Program-made: the position numbers and the translations under genes
Assembly: GCF_001542815.1 (NCBI RefSeq)
Contig: NZ_CP006992.1
Location: 3,663,501 to 3,727,500, forward strand
DNA from: Methylobacterium sp. AMS5
Lineage (GTDB): Bacteria; Pseudomonadota; Alphaproteobacteria; Rhizobiales; Beijerinckiaceae
Reading direction: 5' to 3'
Length of the DNA: 64,000 nucleotides
Notes under the pieces: generated by a model
Seen by the model: the letters and a program-made list of their open reading frames with translations, nothing else
Told to the model about the DNA's origin: nothing
The model's database searches: none
Part shown: in pieces, positions 26,970 through 37,955 of the stretch
Layout: each line of letters starts with the position of its first letter
Position numbering within the stretch: position 1 is the first letter of the stretch

Positions 26970-29344
26970 GTGCGGCGACCGACAGCCCGGCCCGCCACCG
27001 CGAGAAGGGCCGCTATATCGGCCGCGGCCTGCCGCGTCCGGGCGCCAAGCGCCTGCTCGCGGGGCGGGGCCGCTACACCGACGACGTGAGCCTGCCGCGC
27101 ATGCTCCACGCCGCCTTTCTGCGAAGCCCCTACGCCCATGCCCGGCTCGGCGCCATCGACGTGTCGGAGGCCGCCGCGATGCCCGGCGTGCATCGGGTGC
27201 TGACGGGCGCGGATTTTTCCGCGATCTGCACGCCGTGGGTCGGAACGCTCAGCCACTTCAAGGGCATGCGCTCGGCGCCGCAACTCCCGCTGCCCCTCGA
27301 GAAGGTCGTCTGGGCCGGGCAGCCGGTGGTGATGGTGGTGGCCGAGACCCGCGCCGAGGCGGAGGACGCGCTCGAAGCGATCCAGGTCGCGTTCGAGGAA
27401 CTGGAGGCGGTGGTCGATCTCGACGCCGCCCGCGCCCCCGACGCGCCCCGCATCGACGCGGACGCGCCCGACAACGTCCTGTTCCGCACCCGCATCGAGG
27501 CGGGCTCGACGGCGGAGGCCTTCGCGGGAGCGCAGAGCGTCGCGGTCGATCTGCGCTTCGGCCGGCACACGGCGGTGACGATGGAGCCGCGCGCCACGCT
27601 CGCCGATTTCGACCCGAGCGAGGAGCGGCTCACCGTCCACCAATCGACCCAGACCCCCTACCAGTTCCAGGATCTCTACGCCCGCCATTTCGGCCTGTCC
27701 GAGGCGCGGGTGCGGGTGATCGCGCCCGATGTCGGCGGCTCCTTCGGGATGAAGCTGCACGTCTACCACGAGGACATGGCGGTGGTGGGCGCGAGCCTCC
27801 TGCTCAGGCGGCCGGTGAAGTTCACCGCCGACCGGATGGAGGCCTTCGCCAGCGACATCCACGCCCGCGACCACCGGGTGCGCGCCCGCCTCGCCTTCGC
27901 TCCGGACGGCATCCTGACGGCGATCGAGGTGGACGACGTGACCGGCGTCGGCCCGTTCTCGGCCTATCCGCGCACCAGCGCGGTGGAGGGCAACCAGGTC
28001 GTGCGCCTGATCGGCGCGCCCTACCGGCTCACCGACTACCGCGCCGACCTCACGGTGGTGGCGCAGAACAAGGTGCAGATGAGCCAGTACCGCGCGGTCG
28101 GCCACCCGATCGCCTGCGCGGTGACGGAGCGCCTCGTCGATCTCGCCGCGGACAGGCTCGGCCTCGACCCGTTCGAGATCCGGCGGCGCAACACCATCAC
28201 CGACGACATGTACCCGCACACCACGCCGAGCGGGTACCGGTTCGAGAAGCTCTCGCTCGCGACCTGCCTGTCGCGGCTCCACGACCTGATGGACTATCCG
28301 CGCCTGCGCGCCGAGCAGGCCGCCCTGCGCGAGAAGGGCGTCCATCGCGGCATCGGCATCGCCACCTATGTCGAGATCACCAACCCGACGCCCGCCTTCT
28401 ACGGGGTCGGCGGCGCCCACATCTCGGCGCAGGACGGCTGCGTCCTCAAGCTGACGCCGGCCGGCGAGGTGCAATGCGCCATCAGCATCACCGAGCAGGG
28501 CCAGGGCAGCGAGGCGATCGTCGGCCAGATCGTCGCCGAGGGGCTCGGCGTCGATCGCGACGCGGTGCGCGTGCTCACCGGCGACACCGAGACGACGCCC
28601 TCGGGCGGCGCGACCTGGGCCTGCCGCGGCGCCGGCATCGGCGGCGAGACCGCGCTCCAGGCGAGCCGCAAGCTGAAGCGGCGCATCCTCGAGATCGCCG
28701 CGGCGATCCTGCAGGCGGAGGCCGAGGCCCTCGACATCCGCGAGGGCGCGGTGACGGATGCCGACGGCACGCCCCGCATGACGCTAAAGGAGCTGGCGAA
28801 CCTCGCCTATTACCGCTCCGACCTGCTGCCGCCGGACGTCTCGCCCGCGCTCACGGTGGCGCATCACTTCGCACCGCGCGGCTACCCCTTCGCCTTCACC
28901 AACGGCATCCACGGCAGCCTCGTCGAGGTCGATGCCGAGACCGGCTTCGTGACGATCCTGAAGCACTGGGTGGTCGAGGATTGCGGGCGGGTCATCAACC
29001 CGCTGCTGGTGGACGAGCAGATCCGCGGCGGCGTGGTGCAGGGGCTCGGCGCCGCCTTCTTCGAGGAGTGCCGCTACGGCGAGACCGGCCAGCTCCTGAA
29101 CGGCTCGATGACCGACTACCTCGTGCCGATGGCCTGCGAGATGCCCGACATCGTGATCGCGCATGTCGAGACGCCGACGGCGGACACCGAACTCGGCGCC
29201 AAGGGCTGCGGCGAGGCCGGCACCGCCGCCTCCTCGGGCGCGGCGCTCAACGCCGTCAACGATGCCCTGCGCCCGCTCGGCGCCAGCATCTCGCAGCTGC
29301 CGATGACGCCCGAACGCATCCTGAGGGCGCTCGACGTGATCTGA
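26966..29344 (+). CDS. Molybdopterin-binding large subunit of a xanthine dehydrogenase-family hydroxylase (CoxL-like, not CO dehydrogenase)
   Basis: 792 aa. IGRGLPRPGAKRLLAGRGRYTDDV is the usual N-terminus. DVGGSFGMKLHVYHED binds the cofactor, and the active-site base is the Glu in LGAKGCGEAGTAAS near residue 745. The CO-dehydrogenase loop VAYRCSFR is absent; the equivalent stretch reads QMSQYRAVGHP, so this is a hydroxylase or aldehyde oxidase of unknown substrate. Typical chemistry is insertion of water-derived oxygen into a C-H of an N-heterocycle, purine or aldehyde. GTG start inside the CoxS 3' end. Confidence 0.92.
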   Translation: MSAATDSPARHREKGRYIGRGLPRPGAKRLLAGRGRYTDDVSLPRMLHAAFLRSPYAHARLGAIDVSEAAAMPGVHRVLTGADFSAICTPWVGTLSHFKGMRSAPQLPLPLEKVVWAGQPVVMVVAETRAEAEDALEAIQVAFEELEAVVDLDAARAPDAPRIDADAPDNVLFRTRIEAGSTAEAFAGAQSVAVDLRFGRHTAVTMEPRATLADFDPSEERLTVHQSTQTPYQFQDLYARHFGLSEARVRVIAPDVGGSFGMKLHVYHEDMAVVGASLLLRRPVKFTADRMEAFASDIHARDHRVRARLAFAPDGILTAIEVDDVTGVGPFSAYPRTSAVEGNQVVRLIGAPYRLTDYRADLTVVAQNKVQMSQYRAVGHPIACAVTERLVDLAADRLGLDPFEIRRRNTITDDMYPHTTPSGYRFEKLSLATCLSRLHDLMDYPRLRAEQAALREKGVHRGIGIATYVEITNPTPAFYGVGGAHISAQDGCVLKLTPAGEVQCAISITEQGQGSEAIVGQIVAEGLGVDRDAVRVLTGDTETTPSGGATWACRGAGIGGETALQASRKLKRRILEIAAAILQAEAEALDIREGAVTDADGTPRMTLKELANLAYYRSDLLPPDVSPALTVAHHFAPRGYPFAFTNGIHGSLVEVDAETGFVTILKHWVVEDCGRVINPLLVDEQIRGGVVQGLGAAFFEECRYGETGQLLNGSMTDYLVPMACEMPDIVIAHVETPTADTELGAKGCGEAGTAASSGAALNAVNDALRPLGASISQLPMTPERILRALDVI

Positions 29345-29411
29345 GCGCGCACATTCGATTTCGCGACGCGGGACCGCACGCACGAGTCCGCGCGACGACA
29401 GGGAGAGAACG

Positions 29412-30659
29412 ATGAACCGACAGGGACCGGGACACGGCGCCGTCTCGCGCCGGACGCTCGTGCGGGGCATGGCCGCGGCCGGCACGCTCGCCGGGATCGG
29501 CATGCCCTTCGTCGCCCGGGCGGCGGAGCCGATCCGCATCGGCTTCCCGACGCCGGTCACCGGCCCGTTCGGCGCCGAGGCCAAGGACCAGATCCGCTCG
29601 GCAGAACTGGCGGTGAAGCAGTTCAACGAGGCCGGCGGCCTGAACGGGCGCATGGCCGAGTTGCTGGTGCGCGACGACAAGCTCAACCCCGGCGAGGCCG
29701 CGACCCGGACGCTGGAGCTGATCGAGAAGGACCGGGCCCACTTCATCGTCGGCGCCCTGTCGAGCGCGGTGCAGCTCTCGGTCAACGAGATCACCCGCTC
29801 GCGCAAGGTCCTCTACATCTCGATCAGCCAGTCCGACACGATCAACGAGGCCAAGGACTTCAGCCGCCACACCTTCCACGAGGCGCTCAACCCACACATG
29901 ACCACCGCGGCGGTGGCCAAGCACGCCTTCAAGAAGGGCACGCGGGTGGCGTATCTCGCCGCCGACTACGCCTACGGCCACGAGATGCTGCGCGGCTTCA
30001 AGCGCGCGGCGGCCGCCATCGGAGCCGAGACGGCGGGCGAGATCCTGCACCCGTTCGGCGCGCCCGACTACTCGACCTTCATGCCGCGCCTGCGCGCCAT
30101 GCGCCCCGACATCCTGTGCATCTGCAATTTCGGCCGGGATCAGGCCAACAGCATCAAGCAGGCCAACGATTTCGGGTTGAAGAAGGCTTCGAAGATCGTC
30201 GTGCCGGTGCTGCTGCACAACCAGCGCCTCGCGGGCGGCGCGGACGCCTTCGCGGGCGTCGTCGGCGCCAGCAACTACTACTGGGGCCTTGAGGAGACGG
30301 TGCCGACGGCCAAGGCGTTCAACGACGCGTTCCGGGCGGCCTATGCGGGCGCGGTGCCGACCGATTACGGCGCCTACGGCTACACCGCCGTGCGCTCCCT
30401 GCTGATGGCGGTCCAGGCGGCGGGCGACACCGACACGGACAAGGTCATCGCTGCGCTCGAAGCCCTCAAATACGACGTCGCCAAGGGCCCCGAGAGCTAC
30501 CGTTCCTGCGATCATCAGGCGATCCAGTCGGTGCTCGTCACCGAGTCCAAGCCGAAATCCGAGATGAAGGGCGAGGTGGACCTGTTCAGGATCCTCGAGG
30601 TCGAGCCGGGCGCGGAGGCGATGCTCCGCACCTGCGACGAGCTCGGCCATCGCGCCTGA
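29412..30659 (+). CDS. ABC transporter binding protein, Liv type, with Tat-like signal
   Basis: 415 aa. The N-terminus has SRRTLVRG followed by a mild hydrophobic stretch AAAGTLAGIGMPFVARA and AXA-like cleavage (ARAAEP), a Tat signal pattern. The mature fold: IRIGFPTPVTGPFGAEAKDQIRSAELAVKQFNEAGGLNGR, RTLELIEKDRAHFIVGALSS, YGAYGYTAVRSLLMAVQAAG. Ligand receptor for the four transporter genes that follow, and encoded just after the hydroxylase genes, so it probably imports the hydroxylase substrate. Confidence 0.9.
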   Translation: MNRQGPGHGAVSRRTLVRGMAAAGTLAGIGMPFVARAAEPIRIGFPTPVTGPFGAEAKDQIRSAELAVKQFNEAGGLNGRMAELLVRDDKLNPGEAATRTLELIEKDRAHFIVGALSSAVQLSVNEITRSRKVLYISISQSDTINEAKDFSRHTFHEALNPHMTTAAVAKHAFKKGTRVAYLAADYAYGHEMLRGFKRAAAAIGAETAGEILHPFGAPDYSTFMPRLRAMRPDILCICNFGRDQANSIKQANDFGLKKASKIVVPVLLHNQRLAGGADAFAGVVGASNYYWGLEETVPTAKAFNDAFRAAYAGAVPTDYGAYGYTAVRSLLMAVQAAGDTDTDKVIAALEALKYDVAKGPESYRSCDHQAIQSVLVTESKPKSEMKGEVDLFRILEVEPGAEAMLRTCDELGHRA

Positions 30660-30677
30660 CGGCAACGGGAGGCGCCC

Positions 30678-31568
30678 ATGAATCCGGAGTTCTTCGACCT
30701 CGAACTGATCGCCATGCAGCTCTTCTCGGGCGTGGCGCTCGGCGCCGTGTTCGTGATGCTGGCGCTCGGCCTGTCGATCATCTTCGGCATGCTCGGCATC
30801 GTGAACTTCGCCCACGGCCACGTCTTCATGGTCGGCGCCTATGCCGGCGTGTTCGTGATGGAGCGCACCGGCTCGTTCTGGGCGGCGCTGCTGTTCGGCC
30901 CGCTGATGGTCGGGGCGCTCGGCCTCGTGATCGAGCGCTTCCTGATCCGGCCGCTGGCCGGGCGCTCGCCCGACGATCCGCTGCTCCTCACCTTCGGCCT
31001 CGGCTACGTGCTGGTCGAGGGCGTGCGCATCCTGTTCGGCTCGGACGGGCTGCCCTTCGCCACGCCGGAGGAGCTGTCGGGCGTGGCCGATCTCGGCATC
31101 GGCTTCTTCCCGATCTACCGCCTGTTCGTGGTGGGCGTGGTCGCGCTGGTGCTCGTCGCCCTCTGGTACGGACTGGAGCGGACGCGGCTCGGACTGATCG
31201 TGCGGGCCGGCGCCCGCGATCCCGAGATCCTGCGGGTGCTCGGGATCGACATCCAGCGGCTGTGGATGTGGGTGTTCGGGCTGGGCATCGCGCTGGCCGC
31301 GCTCGGCGGCGTGCTCGCCGCGCCGATGCGTTCGGTCAATCCGGAGATGGGCACCGTGGTGCTGGGCGAGGCCTTCGCCGTCACGGTGATCGGCGGGATG
31401 GGCTCGCTGATGGGCTCGGTCGTGGCCGGGCTGCTCGTCGGCATCGTGGTCTCGATGACCGCGCTTTTCGCCCCCGAGATGGCGAGCATCGCGATGTTCG
31501 CCTTCATGGCGCTGGTTCTGCTGGTCCGGCCGCAGGGCCTATTCGGCAAGCCCGGCCTCGGCGTTTGA
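30678..31568 (+). CDS. LivH-type ABC permease
   Basis: 296 aa multi-pass membrane protein. MQLFSGVALGAVFVMLALGLSIIFGMLGIVNFAHGHVFMVGAYAG is the family N-terminal block, VRAGARDPEILRVLGIDIQRLWMWVFGLGIALAALGGVL the coupling region, VTVIGGMGSLMGSVVAG the last conserved block. Preceded by GGGAGGCGCCC at good spacing from ATG. Confidence 0.93.
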   Translation: MNPEFFDLELIAMQLFSGVALGAVFVMLALGLSIIFGMLGIVNFAHGHVFMVGAYAGVFVMERTGSFWAALLFGPLMVGALGLVIERFLIRPLAGRSPDDPLLLTFGLGYVLVEGVRILFGSDGLPFATPEELSGVADLGIGFFPIYRLFVVGVVALVLVALWYGLERTRLGLIVRAGARDPEILRVLGIDIQRLWMWVFGLGIALAALGGVLAAPMRSVNPEMGTVVLGEAFAVTVIGGMGSLMGSVVAGLLVGIVVSMTALFAPEMASIAMFAFMALVLLVRPQGLFGKPGLGV

Positions 31569-31579
31569 GGAGCCCCGCA

Positions 31580-32593
31580 ATGCAGACCCTCGACCAGACC
31601 GTCGCCGAGGCACCGCCGACGGTGCCGCGACGCTTGCCGATCGCGCTCGACGGCGTCTCGCGCTGGCGCGCCCCGCTGTCGATCCTCGCGCTGCTGGCGC
31701 TGCCCTTCCTGCTTCCCTCGCAGGCGCTCGCCGTCAACGTGCTGATCTACGGGCTCTACGCCGTCGGCTACAACCTGCTCTACGGCTATACCGGCCTCCT
31801 CTCCTTCGGCCACGCCGCCTTCTTCGGCACGGGGGCCTACCTCACCGGGATCGGCATCGGCGCGTTCGGCCTGCACCCGCTGCTGGCGATGGCGCTGGCG
31901 GTCGTCGCCGCGAGCGGGCTGGCACTCGCCATCGGCACGGTGTCGATCCGCTCGCGCGGCATCTACTTCGCCATGGTGACGCTGGCGCTCGCCCAACTCG
32001 TCTACTACGTCGCGCTCCAGGCCTCCTCCTGGACCGGGGGCGAGAACGGGCTTCGCGGCTTCACGGTCTCGACCATCGACCTCGGGATCGTCTCTCTCGA
32101 CATCCTGAACCCGCTGACGAAGTACCTCTTCGTGCTGGCCTTCGTCGGCGCGGCGCTCGGGCTGATCTCGCGCATCCTCGCCTCGCCCTTCGGCGCGGTG
32201 ATCGAGGCGATCCGCGAGAACGAGACCCGGGCCCGCGCCTGCGGCTTCGACGTGGAGCGCACCAAGCTCCTCGCCTTCGTGCTGTCCGGCCTGTTCTGCG
32301 GCCTCTCCGGGGCGCTCTCGGCGATCCACCTCTCGATCGTGCCGTTGGACAGCCTCGCCTACCACACCTCCGGCACGGCGGTCGTGATGACGCTGGTGGG
32401 CGGCGCGGGCACCTTCTTCGGCCCCTTCGTCGGCGCCCTGACCGTGCTGGTGCTGGAGGACGTTCTGAGCCTCTGGACGCCGCACTGGCAGCTCGCGCTC
32501 GGCTCCGTCTTCATCCTGTTCGTGCTGTTCCTGCCCCGCGGCCTCTGGGGCACGGCACTGGGGCGGCTCACCGCCTTGCGGGGGCGCCGATGA
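31580..32593 (+). CDS. LivM-type ABC permease
   Basis: 337 aa from the ATG at 31580. A hydrophilic N-terminal ~35 residues precede the helices. Family blocks: LIYGLYAVGYNLLYGYTGLLSFGHAAFFGTGAYLTGIGI, IRSRGIYFAMVTLALAQLVYYV, AIRENETRARACGFDVERTKLLAFVLSGLFCGLSGAL and VGGAGTFFGPFVGA. Ends by overlap with livG. Confidence 0.93.
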   Translation: MQTLDQTVAEAPPTVPRRLPIALDGVSRWRAPLSILALLALPFLLPSQALAVNVLIYGLYAVGYNLLYGYTGLLSFGHAAFFGTGAYLTGIGIGAFGLHPLLAMALAVVAASGLALAIGTVSIRSRGIYFAMVTLALAQLVYYVALQASSWTGGENGLRGFTVSTIDLGIVSLDILNPLTKYLFVLAFVGAALGLISRILASPFGAVIEAIRENETRARACGFDVERTKLLAFVLSGLFCGLSGALSAIHLSIVPLDSLAYHTSGTAVVMTLVGGAGTFFGPFVGALTVLVLEDVLSLWTPHWQLALGSVFILFVLFLPRGLWGTALGRLTALRGRR

Positions 32594-33360
32594 ACCCGGT
32601 CTCGAATCCCATCCTCGAAGTCGAGAACCTCGGCCGCCGCTTCGGTGCCTTCACCGCCCTCGAAGGGGTCTCGGCCGCCTTCGGCGAGGGGCGCATCACC
32701 GCCATCATCGGCCCGAACGGGGCGGGCAAGAGCACGTTCTTCAACCTGCTCTCCGGTGCCCTCAAGCCGACGAGCGGGAGCCTGCGCTTCTCCGGCCGCG
32801 ACATGGGCCGCGTGCCCCAGGCGCGCTTTGCCCATCTCGGCATCGCCCGCTCCTACCAGATCACCAACCTGTTCCCGCGCCTGACCGCCCACGAGAACGT
32901 GCGCACGGCGATCCAGGCCCGCACCCGCCGCTACGATTTCTGGAGCCGGCGCGACGCGCTCACCGGCCTCGGCATGCGCGCCGACGAGATCCTCGACGCG
33001 GTCGGCCTCTCAGGCCGCCGCGACCGGCCCGCCGCCTCGCTCGCCCACGGCGAGCAGCGGGCGCTGGAGATCGGCATCGCGCTCGCCGCCGACCCGAAGC
33101 TGCTGCTGCTCGACGAGCCCACCGCCGGGATGGGACCGGAAGAGACCAAGGAGATGGTCGCGCTGCTGCGGCGCTTAGGGGAGAGCCGCACCATCCTGCT
33201 GGTCGAGCACAAGATGAAGATGATCCTCGGCCTGTCCGAGCGGATCCTCGTGCTGCATCACGGCCGGCTCATCGCCGACGGGACGCCGTCCGAGATCCAG
33301 GCCGACCGGGACGTACGCCGGGTCTATCTCGGCCAGAGCGGCGGGTACGGCCATGCTTGA
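32590..33360 (+). CDS. LivG-type ABC ATPase
   Basis: 256 aa and complete: Walker A GPNGAGKST, Q-loop ARSYQITNLFPRLTAHENVRTAIQ, signature replaced by LAHGEQRALEIGIALA (the usual LivG variant), Walker B LLLLDEPTAGMGPEE, H-loop ILLVEHKM. This contrasts with the truncated LivG domain of the first Liv system. Overlaps livF by eight bases. Confidence 0.94.
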   Translation: MNPVSNPILEVENLGRRFGAFTALEGVSAAFGEGRITAIIGPNGAGKSTFFNLLSGALKPTSGSLRFSGRDMGRVPQARFAHLGIARSYQITNLFPRLTAHENVRTAIQARTRRYDFWSRRDALTGLGMRADEILDAVGLSGRRDRPAASLAHGEQRALEIGIALAADPKLLLLDEPTAGMGPEETKEMVALLRRLGESRTILLVEHKMKMILGLSERILVLHHGRLIADGTPSEIQADRDVRRVYLGQSGGYGHA

Positions 33361-34057
33361 GATCGATCGCCTCGACGCGTGGTACGGCCCGAGTCACGTG
33401 TTGCACGGCCTCTCCCTCAAGGTGCGACCCGGCGAGATCCTGGCACTGGTCGGCCGCAACGGCGCGGGCAAGACCACGACCATGAAGGCCGTGATGGGCC
33501 TGATCCCGAAGGTCGCCGGCTCCGTCCGCTTCCTCGGGGAGGATCTGCTCGGGCGCCCGGCCCATGCCCGCTTTCCGCGGGGTCTGGCCTACGTGCCCGA
33601 GGACCGGCGCATCGTGCCCGGCCTCACCGTGCGCGAGAACCTGAAGCTCGGTCTGCTGCGCGCCCCGGCCTCCATCAAGGAGGGACCGGCCATCGCCGAG
33701 ATCGCCGAGACCTTCCCGCGCCTCGCCGAGCGGCTCGACCAGACGGCGGTGACGATGTCCGGCGGCGAGCAGCAGATGCTCGCCATTGCCCGCGCGATGA
33801 TCGCGCGCCCCAAGCTGATCCTGCTCGACGAACCCTCGGAGGGCATCATGCCGGTGCTGGTCGAGGAGATGGGCCGGCTGTTCGTCGCCTTGCGCGAACG
33901 CGGGGTGACGCTGCTCCTCGTCGAGCAGAACGTCGAGTGGGCCCTCAACCTCGCCGACCGCGCCGTGATCATCGACCAGGGCGCGGTCGTGCACGAGAGC
34001 TCAGCCGCGGCCCTGCGCGCCGATACCGCGATTCAGGATCGCTACTGCGCGGTCTGA
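33353..34057 (+). CDS. LivF-type ABC ATPase
   Basis: 234 aa. Walker A GRNGAGKTT, Q-loop YVPEDRRIVPGLTVRENLKLGLL, signature MSGGEQQMLAIARAM, Walker B LILLDEPSEGIMPVLVEEM, LLLVEQNVEWALNLADRAVIIDQG. Last gene of the transporter; CoxG follows 29 bases later in the same direction. Confidence 0.94.
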   Translation: MLEIDRLDAWYGPSHVLHGLSLKVRPGEILALVGRNGAGKTTTMKAVMGLIPKVAGSVRFLGEDLLGRPAHARFPRGLAYVPEDRRIVPGLTVRENLKLGLLRAPASIKEGPAIAEIAETFPRLAERLDQTAVTMSGGEQQMLAIARAMIARPKLILLDEPSEGIMPVLVEEMGRLFVALRERGVTLLLVEQNVEWALNLADRAVIIDQGAVVHESSAAALRADTAIQDRYCAV

Positions 34058-34086
34058 CCGCCACGACCCGTTACGGGAGGGAAGCC

Positions 34087-34563
34087 ATGGATATCACAGG
34101 CGAGTACCGCATCGCGGCGCCGCGCGCGGCCGTCTGGGCCGCCCTGAACGACCCGGAGGTGCTCGCCCGCTGCATCCCCGGCTGCAAGGAGCTGACGCAG
34201 GCCTCGCCCGAGGAGTTGGCCGCCAAGGTCGCCCTGAAGGTCGGCCCGGTCTCGGCGACCTTCGCCGGCACCGTGCGGTTCGAGGACATCCGCGCCCCGG
34301 AGGGCTACACCCTGGTCGGCCAGGGCAACGGCGGCATGGCGGGCTTCGCCAAGGGCCGCGCCGTCGTCTCGCTCCGCGAGGAGGGCGCGGAAACCGTGCT
34401 GGCCTACGAGGCCAAGGCCGAGATCGGCGGCAAGATCGCCTCGCTCGGCGGACGCCTGATCCAGGGAACTTCGCGCAAGCTCGCCGACCAGTTCTTCGGC
34501 ACCTTCGCCGCCGAACTCGGAGCGCCCGCGACCGCTTCCGAAGCGGTCGTCGCCACGCCCTGA
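34087..34563 (+). CDS. CoxG-type SRPBCC protein (maturation factor of molybdenum hydroxylase)
   Basis: 158-aa START/SRPBCC-fold protein: [36 protein letters not shown] and [36 protein letters not shown]. CoxG homologues accompany CO dehydrogenase-family operons and recruit the enzyme to the membrane or aid maturation. Here it lies downstream of the transporter, which ties the hydroxylase, the transporter and this gene into one unit. No C-terminal membrane helix. Confidence 0.88.
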   Translation: MDITGEYRIAAPRAAVWAALNDPEVLARCIPGCKELTQASPEELAAKVALKVGPVSATFAGTVRFEDIRAPEGYTLVGQGNGGMAGFAKGRAVVSLREEGAETVLAYEAKAEIGGKIASLGGRLIQGTSRKLADQFFGTFAAELGAPATASEAVVATP

Positions 34564-34592
34564 CGCTCCCGTCACCGAAGCTTCGAAAATCC

Positions 34593-34610
34593 GCCGGCCC
34601 GCAGGCCGGC
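34593..34610 (+). other. Short hairpin upstream of the semialdehyde dehydrogenase gene
   Basis: GCCGGCC, loop cgca, GGCCGGC in the 64-base gap between coxG-like and mmsA-like genes. No U-run; possible processing or attenuation point. Confidence 0.45.
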
Positions 34611-34627
34611 ACGGACAGGACAGAGCC

Positions 34628-36127
<1,500 letters not shown>

Positions 36128-36147
36128 CGCTGGCCGGTCGCTCGACA

Positions 36148-36175
36148 TGCAGGAGGTCGAAATCGGCCTCCTGCA
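36148..36175 (+). terminator. Hairpin after mmsA
   Basis: TGCAGGAGG, loop of ten, CCTCCTGCA: perfect 9-bp stem 20 bases after the stop, followed by GGCTTTGATG. A plausible weak intrinsic terminator for the long rightward operon. Confidence 0.65.
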
Positions 36176-36935
36176 GGCTTTGATGCCTATCGCGGAGCTG
36201 TGTTGAGCGAACGACCGAAGAGCCTGACGTACCCTCATGCTCACGCCGATCACGTTCGAAAAGGCGCGGAATCCGATGACGCCAGGAGAACTCCGTCTAC
36301 TTCGCTCGGGGGAATCGACGAACTGAGACCAAGTTGTTCAGTCCGGTTTTCTAAATTTCCGGGATCGACGAAATCATAGCGCGTGAGTTCCTGACTCTTC
36401 TCGGGCATCTCAACTGCGTCAGGCCGCGTCTGATTTCGGCAAATTCCGAAGCCGCCCGGAACGGCCAAAATAGGTCATCAGCAAAACTTCGGCCCGTTCC
36501 CAAAGATCCGCTCATGATCCAAGTGCGGACTTCATCCTCCTTTGGGAAGCTGCAAATTCAGCTGATCAGACAGAGGTTAGAGCCGTATCCGACCCCATTG
36601 CACCAGACCGGCGTCTCTAGCTCTTTGTTTTGACGCGCATTCTTTCGACGAACCGGTGGCCACTTCGTCGGAGGGCGCTCTAGCAGCTCGACACAAACGA
36701 GACTGGGGCGCAGCGGGAATTTTGTGAGGCACTCTAAACCTCTGCCGCCTCATCGGTGCGGTGCTCTACGAGGCCAAGGCCTGCCAACGCCACCAAACCC
36801 GCCGCCCTGCCGTCCCCGTGCCAAGGAGGAGGGCAGCAAATCCGCGACATTCCATTCCGGGCCGGTTCACGGCCTCGCCAATCCAACAATCACGCCATCC
36901 TGACCCACCCGGCTTTGACATCCCTCGAGGAGCGG
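36176..36935. other. 760-base gene-poor region
   Basis: Between the mmsA terminator and the convergent LysR gene. Lower GC at 36250-36480. Contains a dyad CGACGAA...TTCGTCG (36646-36670) and TTTTGTGAGGCACTCT (near 36719-36735), a 16-mer that recurs near 52446, possibly ends of lost insertion sequences. Open frames on both strands are short and unrecognised. No gene called. Confidence 0.5.
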
Positions 36936-37838
36936 TCAGGCCGTGGTCACCTGACGGTTCAGGCGCGCGGCAAGTTGGTCGGCGAATTTGCTGGCCGCTA
37001 CCGGGAGCAGGCGTCCGCGCAGTTGCGCCAGCACGACGCTCATCGGCTCGAGGTCGCGGGCGTCGATCAAACGGCTTCGCAGGCGCGGGTCGTCCGGAAT
37101 GCCGCTCGGCACCTGGAAGCTGACGACATCCTCTCGCAGGACGACGTTGCGCAGGAATTCCAGCGATCCCGATTCCACGGTCGCGCGCATCTCGACCCCG
37201 CGCCGGGCGAGCGCGTGCTCGATATGGTGGCGGATGGCGAGGGAGCGGTCGGGCAGGGCCAGGGCGTGGGCGAGGCAGTCGCGCAGCCGGATCGGCCCGT
37301 CCTCGGAGGCCAGGGGATGACGCGCCCGCATCAGGGCGCAGAGGGACTGGCGGCCGGCATAGAGCGGGTGCAGCTCCGCCGAGGGCGGTGGCTGGAGGAT
37401 GAGCGCGAGGTCGGCCTCGAACGAGACGAGGGCGGCCACCGCCTGGACGTGGTCGCGCACCTGCACGGTAAAGGCGACCTGGGGAAACTGTGCCCGGTAG
37501 GTCTCAACCTCCTCCGGGATCATCCGGGTGACGAAGGCTTGACTGCAGGCAAGCGCCACGTGGCCTCGGCGCACGCCGGAGAGGTCGGCGATCTGCGAGC
37601 GCACCCGGTCGAGGTCCGCTGCCTGGTCACGGATGTGCCGCGCCAACAATTCCCCCGCCGCGTTCAGGCGCATTCCTTGTGCAAGGCGCTCGAAGATCGG
37701 CGTTCCGAGCTCGTACTCGATGTCCTGGATCTGCCGCGTCAGCGCCGAGGGCGTGATGTTGAGGCGCTCGGCGGCCCGCCGGATCGATCCGCTGCGAGCG
37801 ACCTCGGCCACCGCGGTCAGGCTGCGCAGATGCTTCAT
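36936..37838 (-). CDS. LysR-family transcriptional regulator
   Basis: 300 aa from the ATG at 37838. HTH MKHLRSLTAVAEVARSGSIRRAAERLNITPSALTRQIQDIEYELGTPIFERLAQGMRL; substrate domain RRGHVALACSQAFVTRMIPEEVETYRAQFPQVAF. An ATG 16 codons upstream is in frame but precedes the helix start. Divergent from the Ssu/Tau-type transporter 117 bases away and probably its activator. Confidence 0.9.
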   Translation of the reverse strand: MKHLRSLTAVAEVARSGSIRRAAERLNITPSALTRQIQDIEYELGTPIFERLAQGMRLNAAGELLARHIRDQAADLDRVRSQIADLSGVRRGHVALACSQAFVTRMIPEEVETYRAQFPQVAFTVQVRDHVQAVAALVSFEADLALILQPPPSAELHPLYAGRQSLCALMRARHPLASEDGPIRLRDCLAHALALPDRSLAIRHHIEHALARRGVEMRATVESGSLEFLRNVVLREDVVSFQVPSGIPDDPRLRSRLIDARDLEPMSVVLAQLRGRLLPVAASKFADQLAARLNRQVTTA

Positions 37839-37955
37839 CCCGGCTCTCCCGCCAGGGTGTTGCCAGAAATTCAACAATGCCGTCAAGAATTAGCACTTCC
37901 CGGCAACACCGGTGCTTTCTAGGCTCGATGCACCGGTACATGCAGGAACCGCCCG

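Noticed and set aside
26966-29344. CO dehydrogenase large subunit
   Set aside because: The CO-dehydrogenase active-site loop AYRCSFR is missing; the corresponding residues are QYRAVGHP.
26806-29415. 869-codon frame overlapping the molybdenum subunit
   Set aside because: Out-of-frame reading of coxS/coxL-like genes, rich in Arg/Pro; the real frames carry all the family motifs.
36250-36468. 72-codon minus-strand frame in the gene-poor region
   Set aside because: No ribosome site, no family pattern, and lower GC than genes around it; insufficient support.
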